From contig NZ_WRPK01000005.1 of the NCBI RefSeq assembly GCF_009755815.1, forward strand, positions 62,001-126,000: DNA of 64,000 bases, given 5' to 3'. Of this stretch, positions 53,174 to 61,135 are shown in pieces. The first letter of the stretch is position 1. Each line of letters begins with the position of its first letter. A program made the position numbers and the translations under genes. The notes under the pieces were generated by a model. The model saw only the letters and a list, made by a program, of their open reading frames with translations, ran no database searches and was not told the DNA's origin. The DNA is from Flavisphingomonas formosensis (lineage in GTDB: Bacteria > Pseudomonadota > Alphaproteobacteria > Sphingomonadales > Sphingomonadaceae).

Positions 53174-53611
53174 ATGCCGGATACTGCCGATCACATCGCC
53201 CTCACCGTCGAGGTGGTGGCAAGCTTCGTGTCCCATAACGAGCTGCCGCCCGAGGATGTCGCCGCGTTCATCGGCGCGACCCATGCCGCCATAGCCGCGC
53301 TCAAAGGGGAGGGCGCGGCCTCCGCGACAGCGCCTCCGGCACCGTGCGTCCCGGCGGTGTCCGCCCGCGCCAGCCTCGCCTCGCGCGAGCATATTCTCTC
53401 GCTGATTGACGGCAAGCCCTATAAGAGCCTGAAGCGTCATCTGCGTGCGCATGGACTGACCCCGGACCAGTATCGTGCGCAGTTCGGTCTCAAGCCGGAT
53501 TATCCCATGGTCGCTCCAGCTTATTCCGAGACGCGCCGCGCGGTCGCTGTCGCGCTCGGCCTCGGCCGGAAGGCCGGCGTAAGGTTGAGTGCCGCTCGTC
53601 TCGAAAACTAG
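53174..53611 (+). CDS. MucR/Ros-family transcriptional regulator
   Basis: A 145-residue protein with the N-terminal oligomerisation-type segment IALTVEVVASFVSHNELPPEDV and the DNA-binding end KSLKRHLRAHGLTPDQYRAQFG then DYPMVAPAYSETRRAVAVALG. The usual zinc-finger cysteines are absent; ILSLIDGKPYKSLKRHL has Ser where Ros has Cys, as in some rhizobial MucR variants that fold without zinc or use other ligands. AAGG six bases upstream supports the ATG at 53174, with ATG 53168 as an alternative. Its targets may include the neighbouring Hxs or amine genes. Confidence 0.87.
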   Translation: MPDTADHIALTVEVVASFVSHNELPPEDVAAFIGATHAAIAALKGEGAASATAPPAPCVPAVSARASLASREHILSLIDGKPYKSLKRHLRAHGLTPDQYRAQFGLKPDYPMVAPAYSETRRAVAVALGLGRKAGVRLSAARLEN

Positions 53612-54364
53612 GCTATCCGCAAGGTTAGGGGTTCGATTTTTCGACCCTCCGCCAGCATCTGGAGCGGGAAGCGGCAAGGCGCCGTCTCGGTCTGCCAAGC
53701 GAGAGGGGCCGCAAGGCTCGGGGTTCATGTCCTTCGCGCTCCGCCACCTTCTAGGAGGTAAAGCCGGTGGCTCCGGCAATCGCACTGTAGATGCGGTCCT
53801 TCGGGGAGTGGATCGAAACCACACCTCCATGGCGGCCGGCTCAACGGCTACGACGCCGACATCTCAGGCGACTGCAGCTGGCCGTCTAGCGTAGTCGCCG
53901 TCGCCAGCCTGTTCAGCGCTTTCTCTTGCGTTGTTTCGGTTGGTGTTCACGAAGCCCAGCGCGGCGAGCTGGTCAATCAGATGATCACTTGGTGCTAAGG
54001 CGGATGGCGGGTTGTCGACGTCGGCGGTCGCAAGAACGACCTGATTATGCGAGGCGGCGAGGGCGAGAATGTCAGCGCCAAGGAAATCGAGGACGCTCTC
54101 CACCGACGTCCGCAATCGCATATGCGGCCGTCGGTGCCATGCGGCAGGAGCAGGCGGAGGTATCTACGCAATCCTCATCCCTTGAGCCAGGAGTGCATCT
54201 CCCGGGACCGTCTTGCCGTTTGATCCGCTCCCAGCCTGGCTCGCTGGACGAGCCGGGAGCGCAAGCAGATGTTGCCCCCTGCGCAACAACTGGATGGGGT
54301 GCGGCCGTTGTATTGCTGCTCCCGCTATCCGCATAAGCGTTTGATCGAACACCCCGGAGCCTTC
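53612..54364. other. Gene-poor stretch with degenerate remnants
   Basis: About 750 bases without an intact gene. Two places around 53618-53650 and 53715-53755 look like fragments of a tRNA 3' end (TTCGA-type loop followed by CCGCCA), which may mark old integration sites. An acyl-CoA ligase remnant lies at 54003-54115. The divergent frame 53864-54121 on the minus strand is considered its shadow. Confidence 0.45.
54003..54115 (+). pseudogene. Acyl-CoA synthetase/ligase C-terminal remnant
   Basis: A short plus-strand frame reads GGWRVVDVGGRKNDLIMRGG and then ENVSAKEIEDALHRRP. This is the conserved hinge and C-terminal motif of AMP-binding acyl-CoA synthetases (normally GRKKDLIIRGGENVSPKEIE). 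One extra Gly-Glu pair is present and no upstream domain exists, so this is a small leftover of a larger gene. Confidence 0.7.
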
Positions 54365-55852
54365 ATGTCCAAATTGGCCCTTTGGTCGCGACGCCGTTTC
54401 CTGAAAGCCAGCACCCTGTCGGTTCCGGTGGCGGTGGGGCTTACCGGTACGCCAGGTTTTTCCGCTCCGTTTGAAGGAAGCGCCGCGGCAGATCTGCAGA
54501 AGCGGATCGTCGGAACGGTCGTCGTCAAGGACGACGAGCATTATGAGACATGGCGGCAGGCAATGATCTGGCAGCGCGCCAAGGCCGATCGGCGTCCCGA
54601 CATGATCGTCCAGGTCGAACGGATCGAAGATGTGCAAGAAGCAGTTCGCTTCGCGGCGGCCGGGCGGATGAAAGTCACGACGCGCTGCGGCGGCCATAGC
54701 ATGGCGGCCTGTTTCCTGCGCAACGGCGGCATGCTGATCGACGTCAGCCGGCTCGACGGCATTGTGGTCGACAAGGCGGCGAAGCAAGCGGTCGTCGGAC
54801 CGGGTGTCTTCTGCCGCGGGCTGGCCGAGCGGCTGGCGCAGGACGATCTCGCTTTCCCCGGCGCGCATTGCGGCACGGTTCCGATCAGCGGCTTTTTGCT
54901 GGGTGGGGGCGTCGGCCTCAACACCAATGCCTGGTCGCATGGCATGAGCGTGTTCGCCGTGAAAGCATTGGACATCGTCACCGCCGATGGTCGCCTGCTG
55001 CGCGCCAGCGAAAGCGAGAATGCCGGGCTCTTCTGGGCTGCACGCGGTGGCGGGCCTGGCCTGTTCGGCGTCGTGGTCCGTTTCCACCTGCAATGTTTCG
55101 ATGCGCCCAAGGTCATCTGGGGCGCGACCTATACCTTCGCCTTCACCGAACTCGATGAAGTGACGCGGGTGATGGACAAGGTGGTTCCCCAGCTTGACAG
55201 CGACGTGGAGGTCCTGATTTCGATTGCCGCGCTGCCGGACGTGGCCGAGGATGCGCCCGTCGAGCAGCGTCAGCGCATCTATCTTGATGCCAACGCCTTC
55301 GCGGTCAGCGAGGCGGAGGGGCGGCGCAAGCTCGCATTGCTCCAGCGCGATCCGCTCATCCCCCGCGCTCTCGACAGGGTCGAGAACCGCGCCGGCAGCT
55401 TCGACCGCTACTACAGCGAGAACGAGGCCGCCTTCCCGCAGGGCTATTGGATGGGCGACAGCATCTGGACCGATCGTCCCATGGAGGCCATCGCAATACT
55501 GAAGCGCCACATACCCGACTGCCCGGCGCCCCGTGGCACGCCATTGCTGCTGTACATGGGAACAAATACGCTGCCCGACGCGGCGTGTTCGCGGATCGGC
55601 CGCTTCTATCTCGCTTATTATCTTGAATGGGACGAGCCGAACCAGGAACTTCCCAGTCGGGCTTATTGCCGGAAAGTCTTCAAGGAACTGAAGGTCGTCG
55701 CGAAGGGCAGCTACATCAACGAGATGGATCAGGAAGGTCGGCCTGAGGACATCCACGACTGCTATTCTCCACAGGCCTGGGCGCGGCTGGCGAAGCTGCG
55801 CCGGCAATGGGATCCCCTTGGTGTGTTCCACGGCTTCTACGGCCAGTCATGA
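54365..55852 (+). CDS. Tat-exported FAD-linked oxidase of the BBE family (bicovalent flavin)
   Basis: A 495-residue berberine-bridge-enzyme-like oxidoreductase. A twin-arginine signal SRRRFLKAS lies at residues 8-16. The FAD_binding_4 domain contains RCGGHSMA with His111 and PGAHCGTVPISGFLLGGG with Cys169. In this family these two residues attach the flavin covalently. The C-terminal BBE segment ends CYSPQAWARLAKLRRQWDP. The ATG at 54365 has GGAG upstream. The gene is followed by an NTF2-like/cytochrome c protein after 48 bases, so it probably donates electrons to that cytochrome in the periplasm. The substrate is unknown. Confidence 0.9.
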   Translation: MSKLALWSRRRFLKASTLSVPVAVGLTGTPGFSAPFEGSAAADLQKRIVGTVVVKDDEHYETWRQAMIWQRAKADRRPDMIVQVERIEDVQEAVRFAAAGRMKVTTRCGGHSMAACFLRNGGMLIDVSRLDGIVVDKAAKQAVVGPGVFCRGLAERLAQDDLAFPGAHCGTVPISGFLLGGGVGLNTNAWSHGMSVFAVKALDIVTADGRLLRASESENAGLFWAARGGGPGLFGVVVRFHLQCFDAPKVIWGATYTFAFTELDEVTRVMDKVVPQLDSDVEVLISIAALPDVAEDAPVEQRQRIYLDANAFAVSEAEGRRKLALLQRDPLIPRALDRVENRAGSFDRYYSENEAAFPQGYWMGDSIWTDRPMEAIAILKRHIPDCPAPRGTPLLLYMGTNTLPDAACSRIGRFYLAYYLEWDEPNQELPSRAYCRKVFKELKVVAKGSYINEMDQEGRPEDIHDCYSPQAWARLAKLRRQWDPLGVFHGFYGQS

Positions 55853-55900
55853 TGATGGTCAGTGCTTTTGCCGCCCTCGTCTTGCGTCGGGAAAACTGAA

Positions 55901-57031
55901 ATGAAGATGCCCTCCCCGAAATTCGGTTTCCTCGCGTTGCTGCTCCTGTTCTCGGGCTTCGCGGCGGCTGCCGGGGGCAAGGCGCTGACCGCCCCCAGAC
56001 CCGCCGATGATCCGGCCCGGATCGTCCACGAACTTTACGAGGCGTTCGAACGTGGCGACATGACGGCGCTGGAACGGCTGATCGCGCCCGATGCGACCTG
56101 GACCTATTACGGCCCGGCCGGCCAGTTGCCCTTCGGTGGCACCAGATACGGACCGGCGGGCGTTGCCGACTTCTTTGCCAAGGTCGACGAGACCCTCGAA
56201 CATCCGGTGGCGACCCAGTTCGACTATATCGTGTCGGGGGACCGGGTGGCGGTGCCCGGCACGGAGGAGAGCACCGTTCGCGCCACTGGCATCCGCTACA
56301 AGGCGGACTGCCTCCACGTCTTCCGGATCCGCAACGGCAAGATCGTCAGCTTCGAAGAGTTCATCGACAGCGGCAAGGTGCTGCTCGCCTTTCAGGGCGA
56401 CAAGAGCGCCGGCATCGGGCGCAGCGAACAGGCACCGTCCTCTTCGCCCGCGGCGTCGCCGGCCCTGCGGCCGATCGTCGATCGCAGTGCAGGCAAGGCG
56501 ATCTTCACCACCTGTCTGGGCTGTCATGGCAATGACGGCCAGGGGCGGGATTATATGTACGCGCCGAACCTTACTGGCCAGAATGGTGACTATCTCATTC
56601 GCCAGCTCACGAACTTTCGGGAAGGCAAGCGCGGCAAGATCGATGACGGCCATGGCTTTCCCATGGTCGGGCGCGCGACCGCGATCCCCGGCGCCGACGG
56701 CGTGAAGGCGGTGGTGACTTATATTTCGACCCTGCCGAAGCCGGCGGCGGCGCCGGTGGCCAGTCGTGCGGTGCCAGCCGCGATCGCCGGCATCGTCCCG
56801 ACCTGCGCGACCTGTCACGGCGCGGCGGGCGAGGGGAATGCCGAAATGCAGGCGCCGGCCCTCAATCGGCTGGATCACCACTACATCGCGCAGCAGCTGA
56901 TCAATTTCCGGACCGGTAAGCGGGGCTATCATGCCGATGACGATCCCGGCGCGCTGATGGCCGCTTCGGCAAAGGACATACCGGACGCTGAGACGATCAC
57001 GGCCCTCGCAAATTATTATGGCCGCGACTGA
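55901..57031 (+). CDS. NTF2-like (SnoaL) domain fused to two cytochrome c domains
   Basis: A 376-residue exported protein. The signal peptide ends near residue 25. Residues about 37-165 form an NTF2/SnoaL-like domain (ARIVHELYEAFERGDMTALE, FRIRNGKIVSFEEFID). Two cytochrome c domains follow, with CLGCH at 205-209 and CATCH at 302-306 and Met-containing distal ligand regions. I know SnoaL and di-haem cytochrome c as separate proteins, and their fusion is unusual. It sits right behind the Tat-exported flavin oxidase and is the likely electron acceptor. The SnoaL part might bind substrate or the oxidase. Confidence 0.9.
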   Translation: MKMPSPKFGFLALLLLFSGFAAAAGGKALTAPRPADDPARIVHELYEAFERGDMTALERLIAPDATWTYYGPAGQLPFGGTRYGPAGVADFFAKVDETLEHPVATQFDYIVSGDRVAVPGTEESTVRATGIRYKADCLHVFRIRNGKIVSFEEFIDSGKVLLAFQGDKSAGIGRSEQAPSSSPAASPALRPIVDRSAGKAIFTTCLGCHGNDGQGRDYMYAPNLTGQNGDYLIRQLTNFREGKRGKIDDGHGFPMVGRATAIPGADGVKAVVTYISTLPKPAAAPVASRAVPAAIAGIVPTCATCHGAAGEGNAEMQAPALNRLDHHYIAQQLINFRTGKRGYHADDDPGALMAASAKDIPDAETITALANYYGRD

Positions 57032-57135
57032 GGCGATCGCGGTGCCCCTCCCGGGATAGGCCTCGCGCTTCTCCACCCCTGGCCATGGCTATGAAAACGA
57101 CCGCTGACAGGCGGCAACGATGCTGGAATCGAACT

Positions 57136-58287
57136 ATGACCGACACAGTGACACCCTCCACCCGGATCGACTTCATCTATCTCTCCGAGCCCGACATGAT
57201 CCGCGCCGGTGTGACCGACATGGCAGCCTGCGTGGATACGATGGAGGAGATGTTCGCGCTGCTCTACCATGGCGACTACCGGATGGCGGGTCCAAGCAAC
57301 AATTCCCATGGATCCGTCGTCGTCTTCCCGGAGAACTCGCCCTTTCCGGACATGCCAAGGCCGACCCCCGATCGCCGCTTCATGGCGATGCCTGCCTATC
57401 TGGGCGGTCGTTTCAAGACCGCGGGCATGAAGTGGTATGGCTCCAACATCGCCAATCGCGAAAAGGGCTTGCCCCGCTCCATCCTCATGTTCGTGCTCAA
57501 CGACGCCGATACCGGCGCACCGTTGGCCTTCATGTCGGCGAATCTGCTGTCGGCCTATCGCACCGGTGCGGTGCCGGGCGTCGGCGCACGCCACCTTGCC
57601 CGCAGGGATTCTAAGGTGGTCGGCATTCTCGGCCCGGGCGTCATGGCGCGAACCTCGCTGGCGGCCTTCATGGCGGTGTGCCCGCAGATCGACACGGTCA
57701 AGGTCAAGGGGCGCGGCGAAAAGAGCCTCGCTGCCTTTCAGCAATGGATCGCCGAGACCTACCCCCAGATCACCAGGGTCCAGGTCGTCGACACGATCGA
57801 GGAGGTGGTGCGGGACAGCGATATCGCGACCTTCTGCCAGTCTGGCGCGATCGGCGATCCGTCGATCTATCCGGTGGTGAAGCGCGAATGGGTGAACCCC
57901 GGTACCTTTCTCTCGATGCCGTCTCTGACCAATATCGACGAGGGAATGGAATCCCCGGACATCCGCAAGGTGCTCGACAATCCAGGGCTCTATGAGGCCT
58001 GGCACGAAGAGAACCCCAAGCCGGTGCATCGCAATGTGCCCGTTGTCGGCATTCGTTTCCTGGATCTCATCGACGAAGGGCGAATGTCACGCGACCAGAT
58101 CGAGGATCTCGGCAAGATCGTCGCGCGCGAGGCTCCGGGGCGCCGTAATGACGAGGAAATCATCATCATGTCGGTCGGAGGCATGCCGGTCGAGGACGTT
58201 GCCTGGGGGACGGTCGTCTACCGCAATGCGCTGGCGAAGGGTATCGGCGTCAGCCTCAACCTCTGGGATCAGCCGACCTTGCGATGA
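57136..58287 (+). CDS. Ornithine cyclodeaminase / mu-crystallin family protein
   Basis: A 383-residue NAD(P)-binding protein with the OCD/mu-crystallin core: PGVGARHLARRDSKVVGILGPGVMARTS (Rossmann), IVPVVKREWVNPGTF-like YPVVKREWVNPGTFLS and an N-terminal RFMAMPAYLGG. The family covers ornithine cyclodeaminases, imine reductases and a subunit annotated in tyramine oxidases. The start at 57136 follows a leader-like frame; the upstream 57085 start is less likely. Beside RidA and a DadA-like oxidase, reducing or handling an imine derived from an amine is a reasonable inference. Confidence 0.85.
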   Translation: MTDTVTPSTRIDFIYLSEPDMIRAGVTDMAACVDTMEEMFALLYHGDYRMAGPSNNSHGSVVVFPENSPFPDMPRPTPDRRFMAMPAYLGGRFKTAGMKWYGSNIANREKGLPRSILMFVLNDADTGAPLAFMSANLLSAYRTGAVPGVGARHLARRDSKVVGILGPGVMARTSLAAFMAVCPQIDTVKVKGRGEKSLAAFQQWIAETYPQITRVQVVDTIEEVVRDSDIATFCQSGAIGDPSIYPVVKREWVNPGTFLSMPSLTNIDEGMESPDIRKVLDNPGLYEAWHEENPKPVHRNVPVVGIRFLDLIDEGRMSRDQIEDLGKIVAREAPGRRNDEEIIIMSVGGMPVEDVAWGTVVYRNALAKGIGVSLNLWDQPTLR

Positions 58288-58361
58288 TCCGTCGCCGCAG
58301 TCCGGCCGCCACGAGGCAAGCATAGCCCGGTCCCCACGATATTATCATGAGATCGACCTGC

Positions 58362-58784
58362 ATGACCGAAATCGTCAAAGTCAAAACCGGATCGCCCGCG
58401 GAAGAGCGCGGCGCCTATTCGCGGCTGATCGCCGTCGATAATCTCATCTTCGTCTCGCTCACCGCGGGCCGCAATCCGCGCACGAAGCTTATCCCTGAGG
58501 ACCCGGCCGAACAGACGCTGCAGGTCCTGTCCAACATCGACGCGGCGCTGGCGGCGGTAGGCTCCTCTACCGAAGACATCATCGCCGCACGCGTGTTCGT
58601 CCAGTTTCAGGAGGACATCGACGCGGTGATGGCAGCCTATGCCGGCAAGATGCGGGGCATAAATCCTACACTGACCTTGACCAGTCCACCTCTGGGCATG
58701 GCCGAGTTCAAGGTCGAGATCGAGGTCACCGCCTATCGCGGTGCGGCCGGCGCCAATGTCAAAGAGGTCACCATCTCTCTCTGA
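58362..58784 (+). CDS. RidA family enamine/imine deaminase
   Basis: A 140-residue RidA/YjgF/Rid protein with SRLIAVDNLIFVSLTAGRNP, NIDAALAAVGSSTEDIIAAR and a C-terminal FKVEIEVTAYRG. Length and trimer-forming motifs are typical. RidA hydrolyses reactive 2-aminoacrylate, enamines and imines. The RidA Arg that binds carboxylates is not visible in its usual context, so this may be a Rid subgroup other than RidA itself. It lies between the OCD-family protein and a DadA-like oxidase, matching imine clean-up after amine oxidation. Confidence 0.88.
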   Translation: MTEIVKVKTGSPAEERGAYSRLIAVDNLIFVSLTAGRNPRTKLIPEDPAEQTLQVLSNIDAALAAVGSSTEDIIAARVFVQFQEDIDAVMAAYAGKMRGINPTLTLTSPPLGMAEFKVEIEVTAYRGAAGANVKEVTISL

Positions 58785-58814
58785 TCCCGGAGGAGATGGG
58801 CAAGGAGGAATGCG

Positions 58815-60110
58815 GTGGCGCCTGCGATCACCCCGGTAACGACTTCGGACAGCGCGCCACAGGCGACGACGGTCGTCGTGATTGGTGGCGGCATCGTCGG
58901 CCTGATGGCGGCGTTGGCTTTGGCGGAGCGCGGCGTTCCGGTGGTCGTCCTCGAAAAGGGGCGGATCGCTGGCGAGCAGTCGTCCCGCAATCTCGGCTGG
59001 ATCCGCAAGATGGGCCGGGATGTGGATGATCTGCCCCTCGCCATGGCATCCGAACGTCTCTGGCAGGCGATGCACGAGCGGGTCGGCGGTGATGTCGGTT
59101 ATCGCCAGGCCGGTATCCTCTATCTCGCCCGCGCCGAGGCCGAGATGGCGGGTCATCGCGCCTGGCTCGACGCGGTCCGCGTGGCCGGTCTCGATTCCCG
59201 GCTGCTGGGCCCGATGGACATCGACCGGCTGGTACCCGGCGGGACCGGTGGCTGGGTGGGTGGTATCCACACGCCCTCCGATGGCCGGGCTGAACCTTCG
59301 CTGGCGTCGAGCGCGGTCGCGCGCGCGGCATTGGCCAAGGGCGCGATCATCGTCGAGAAATGCGCCGTGCGCGGCCTGTCGATGGCGGCAGGACGGGTGG
59401 ACGGAGTGGTGACCGAGCGCGGCGAGATTCGGTGCCGGCACGCCATCCTGGCCGGCGGCCTGTGGTCGCGGCGCTTTCTCGGCAATCTCGGAGTGTCGCT
59501 GCCGACCTTGCCGCTGGTCGCTTCGGTAGTGCGGACCGCTCCGATGGAGGGGCCGACCGACATCGCCGTCGGAGCGCCCGACTTTTCCTTCCGGAAGCGC
59601 ACCGACGGCGGCTACACCATCACCCAGCGCGGTGGCTTTGTCGCGCCGCTTGTCCTCGACAGCCTGCTGCTCGGTCATCGCTATCTGCCAATGCTGCGCG
59701 CGCAGTGGAAGAATGTACGGCTATCGCTGGGCCGTGCCTTGCTCGATGATCTCGCGCTGCCGCGCCGCTGGCGTGACGGCGCACTGTCGCCTTTCGAACG
59801 GGTGCGGACGATGGACCCACCGATCCACCAGGGCTTGAACGACGAAGCTTTGCGCAATCTGGCTGCCGCCTGGCCCATCTTCGAGGGTGCGGCGGTAGCC
59901 GAAAGCTGGGCGGGGATGATCGACGTAACCCCGGACTCGCTGCCGGTGATCTCGCCCGTGGCGAAGCTGCCGGGGCTAACGCTGGCGTCGGGCTTTTCAG
60001 GCCATGGCTTCGGCACCGCACCCGGCGCTGGACAATTGGCGGCCGATCTTGCCATGGGCGAAGTGCCGATTGTCGATCCCTCGCCTTACAGGCTGGATCG
60101 CTTCACCTGA
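58815..60110 (+). CDS. FAD-dependent amino-acid/amine oxidoreductase (DadA-like)
   Basis: A 431-residue flavoprotein of the DAO superfamily with GGGIVGLMAALALAERG (GxGxxG at residues 24-29), the FAD-binding SSRNLGWIRKMGRD and the C-terminal signature GFSGHGFGTAPGAGQLAADL. The start is GTG at 58815 with AAGGAGG six bases upstream, a strong ribosome site. Family members oxidise D-amino acids or secondary amines to imines, which RidA and the OCD protein next door could process. It converges with the CobW gene, the stops being only five bases apart. Confidence 0.9.
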   Translation: MAPAITPVTTSDSAPQATTVVVIGGGIVGLMAALALAERGVPVVVLEKGRIAGEQSSRNLGWIRKMGRDVDDLPLAMASERLWQAMHERVGGDVGYRQAGILYLARAEAEMAGHRAWLDAVRVAGLDSRLLGPMDIDRLVPGGTGGWVGGIHTPSDGRAEPSLASSAVARAALAKGAIIVEKCAVRGLSMAAGRVDGVVTERGEIRCRHAILAGGLWSRRFLGNLGVSLPTLPLVASVVRTAPMEGPTDIAVGAPDFSFRKRTDGGYTITQRGGFVAPLVLDSLLLGHRYLPMLRAQWKNVRLSLGRALLDDLALPRRWRDGALSPFERVRTMDPPIHQGLNDEALRNLAAAWPIFEGAAVAESWAGMIDVTPDSLPVISPVAKLPGLTLASGFSGHGFGTAPGAGQLAADLAMGEVPIVDPSPYRLDRFT

Positions 60111-60115
60111 ACGGC

Positions 60116-61135
60116 TCACTCGGAGGCGAGGAGTGCGATGCCGAGCAGGCGTTGGAGCTCATCCATCGCTTCCGCACTGCTCGCATCTCGGCTGATCATC
60201 ACGATCCGGCTTGATCTGTCGTCTGTCGGCCAGCCGTCGAGCAAGCGGGGGGGATGGAAGATGTCCTGAACTCCGTCGATCACCACTGGGCGATCGGTGT
60301 CGCTGACCGCCAGCATTCCCTTGATCCGCATCAGATTGCCGCGATGCCGCGTGACAAGCGCGTCTAATGCCCGGGCGATCACCGGCCAAGGCAGTCGTTC
60401 CTCGAATCGCCAGGAGGTCGTGCTGACGAGGCGATCCCCGTGGTGATGGCGGTGGCGGTGATCCGCTTCGTCCTGTTCCACGTCGCGTGACATCGGAGCC
60501 AGGCCGTGTAGCCGGAACGGCTCCAGCAGGCGTTCGACCGCCGCCTCCTCGCTGCCAGCGACCAGCATCCTGGCATGCGGGGCGGTGGCGGACAGCAGGG
60601 TGCCCAGATCGTTCAGGCCGTCGGCATCTGCCAGATCGGCTTTGCTGATCAGCAGCGCATCGGCATGCGCTGCCTGGCTGACCGCTTCGGAATAGGTTTC
60701 CAGCGTCCTGGCGCCGAGCAGACCATCAACCACGGTCAGCACCGCGCTCAGCACGAAGTGATGCTGGATCCAGCCATCGGCGATGAAGCGCGCGAGGATC
60801 GGCGCCGGATCGGCGACGCCTGTGGTCTCGACGATGACTCTCGCGAAAGCAGGGATCGAACCTTCCCGGCGTCGCAGGTCGAGATCGCGTAGCGCGAGAC
60901 CGAGATCGTCGTTCATCACGCAACAGACGCAGCCATTGGCCAGCAGTTGGGGCGGCGGCGATCCGGCCCGGGTGAGAAGATCCTGGTCGATCCCGATCTC
61001 GCCTGCCTCGTTGACCAGGAGCGCGCTGCCGGCAAAGGCCGGGTGGTCCAGCATCCGGCCGATGAGCGTGGTCTTGCCAGCCCCCAGGAAGCCGGTGACC
61101 AGCATCACCGGGATCGCGGCGGCATCAACGGACAT
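60116..61135 (-). CDS. CobW/ZNG-type GTP-dependent metallochaperone
   Basis: A 339-residue G3E GTPase. The Walker A is GFLGAGKTT at residues 15-23, and the metal-binding GCVCC lies at 68-72. A His-rich loop DHRHRHHHGD lies between the GTPase and C-terminal CobW_C domain. These proteins hand zinc or cobalt to client enzymes. The start at 61135 leaves an 11-base overlap with the amidohydrolase stop; an upstream ATG at 61156 would overlap more. Being in one operon with a metal-dependent amidohydrolase suggests it loads that enzyme. Confidence 0.9.
   Translation of the reverse strand: MSVDAAAIPVMLVTGFLGAGKTTLIGRMLDHPAFAGSALLVNEAGEIGIDQDLLTRAGSPPPQLLANGCVCCVMNDDLGLALRDLDLRRREGSIPAFARVIVETTGVADPAPILARFIADGWIQHHFVLSAVLTVVDGLLGARTLETYSEAVSQAAHADALLISKADLADADGLNDLGTLLSATAPHARMLVAGSEEAAVERLLEPFRLHGLAPMSRDVEQDEADHRHRHHHGDRLVSTTSWRFEERLPWPVIARALDALVTRHRGNLMRIKGMLAVSDTDRPVVIDGVQDIFHPPRLLDGWPTDDRSSRIVMISRDASSAEAMDELQRLLGIALLASE

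Noticed and set aside
53618-53755. tRNA-Ser-like 3' ends (TTCGA loop and CCGCCA)
   Set aside because: Only partial 3' halves are visible; no anticodon arm or acceptor pairing could be built, so no tRNA gene is claimed.
53864-54121. 85-codon minus-strand ORF as a small gene
   Set aside because: It is opposite the acyl-CoA ligase remnant and has no ribosome site or recognised family.
54164-55831. 555-codon minus-strand ORF opposite the BBE oxidase
   Set aside because: The plus strand carries a Tat signal and both FAD attachment residues; the minus frame has no known motif.
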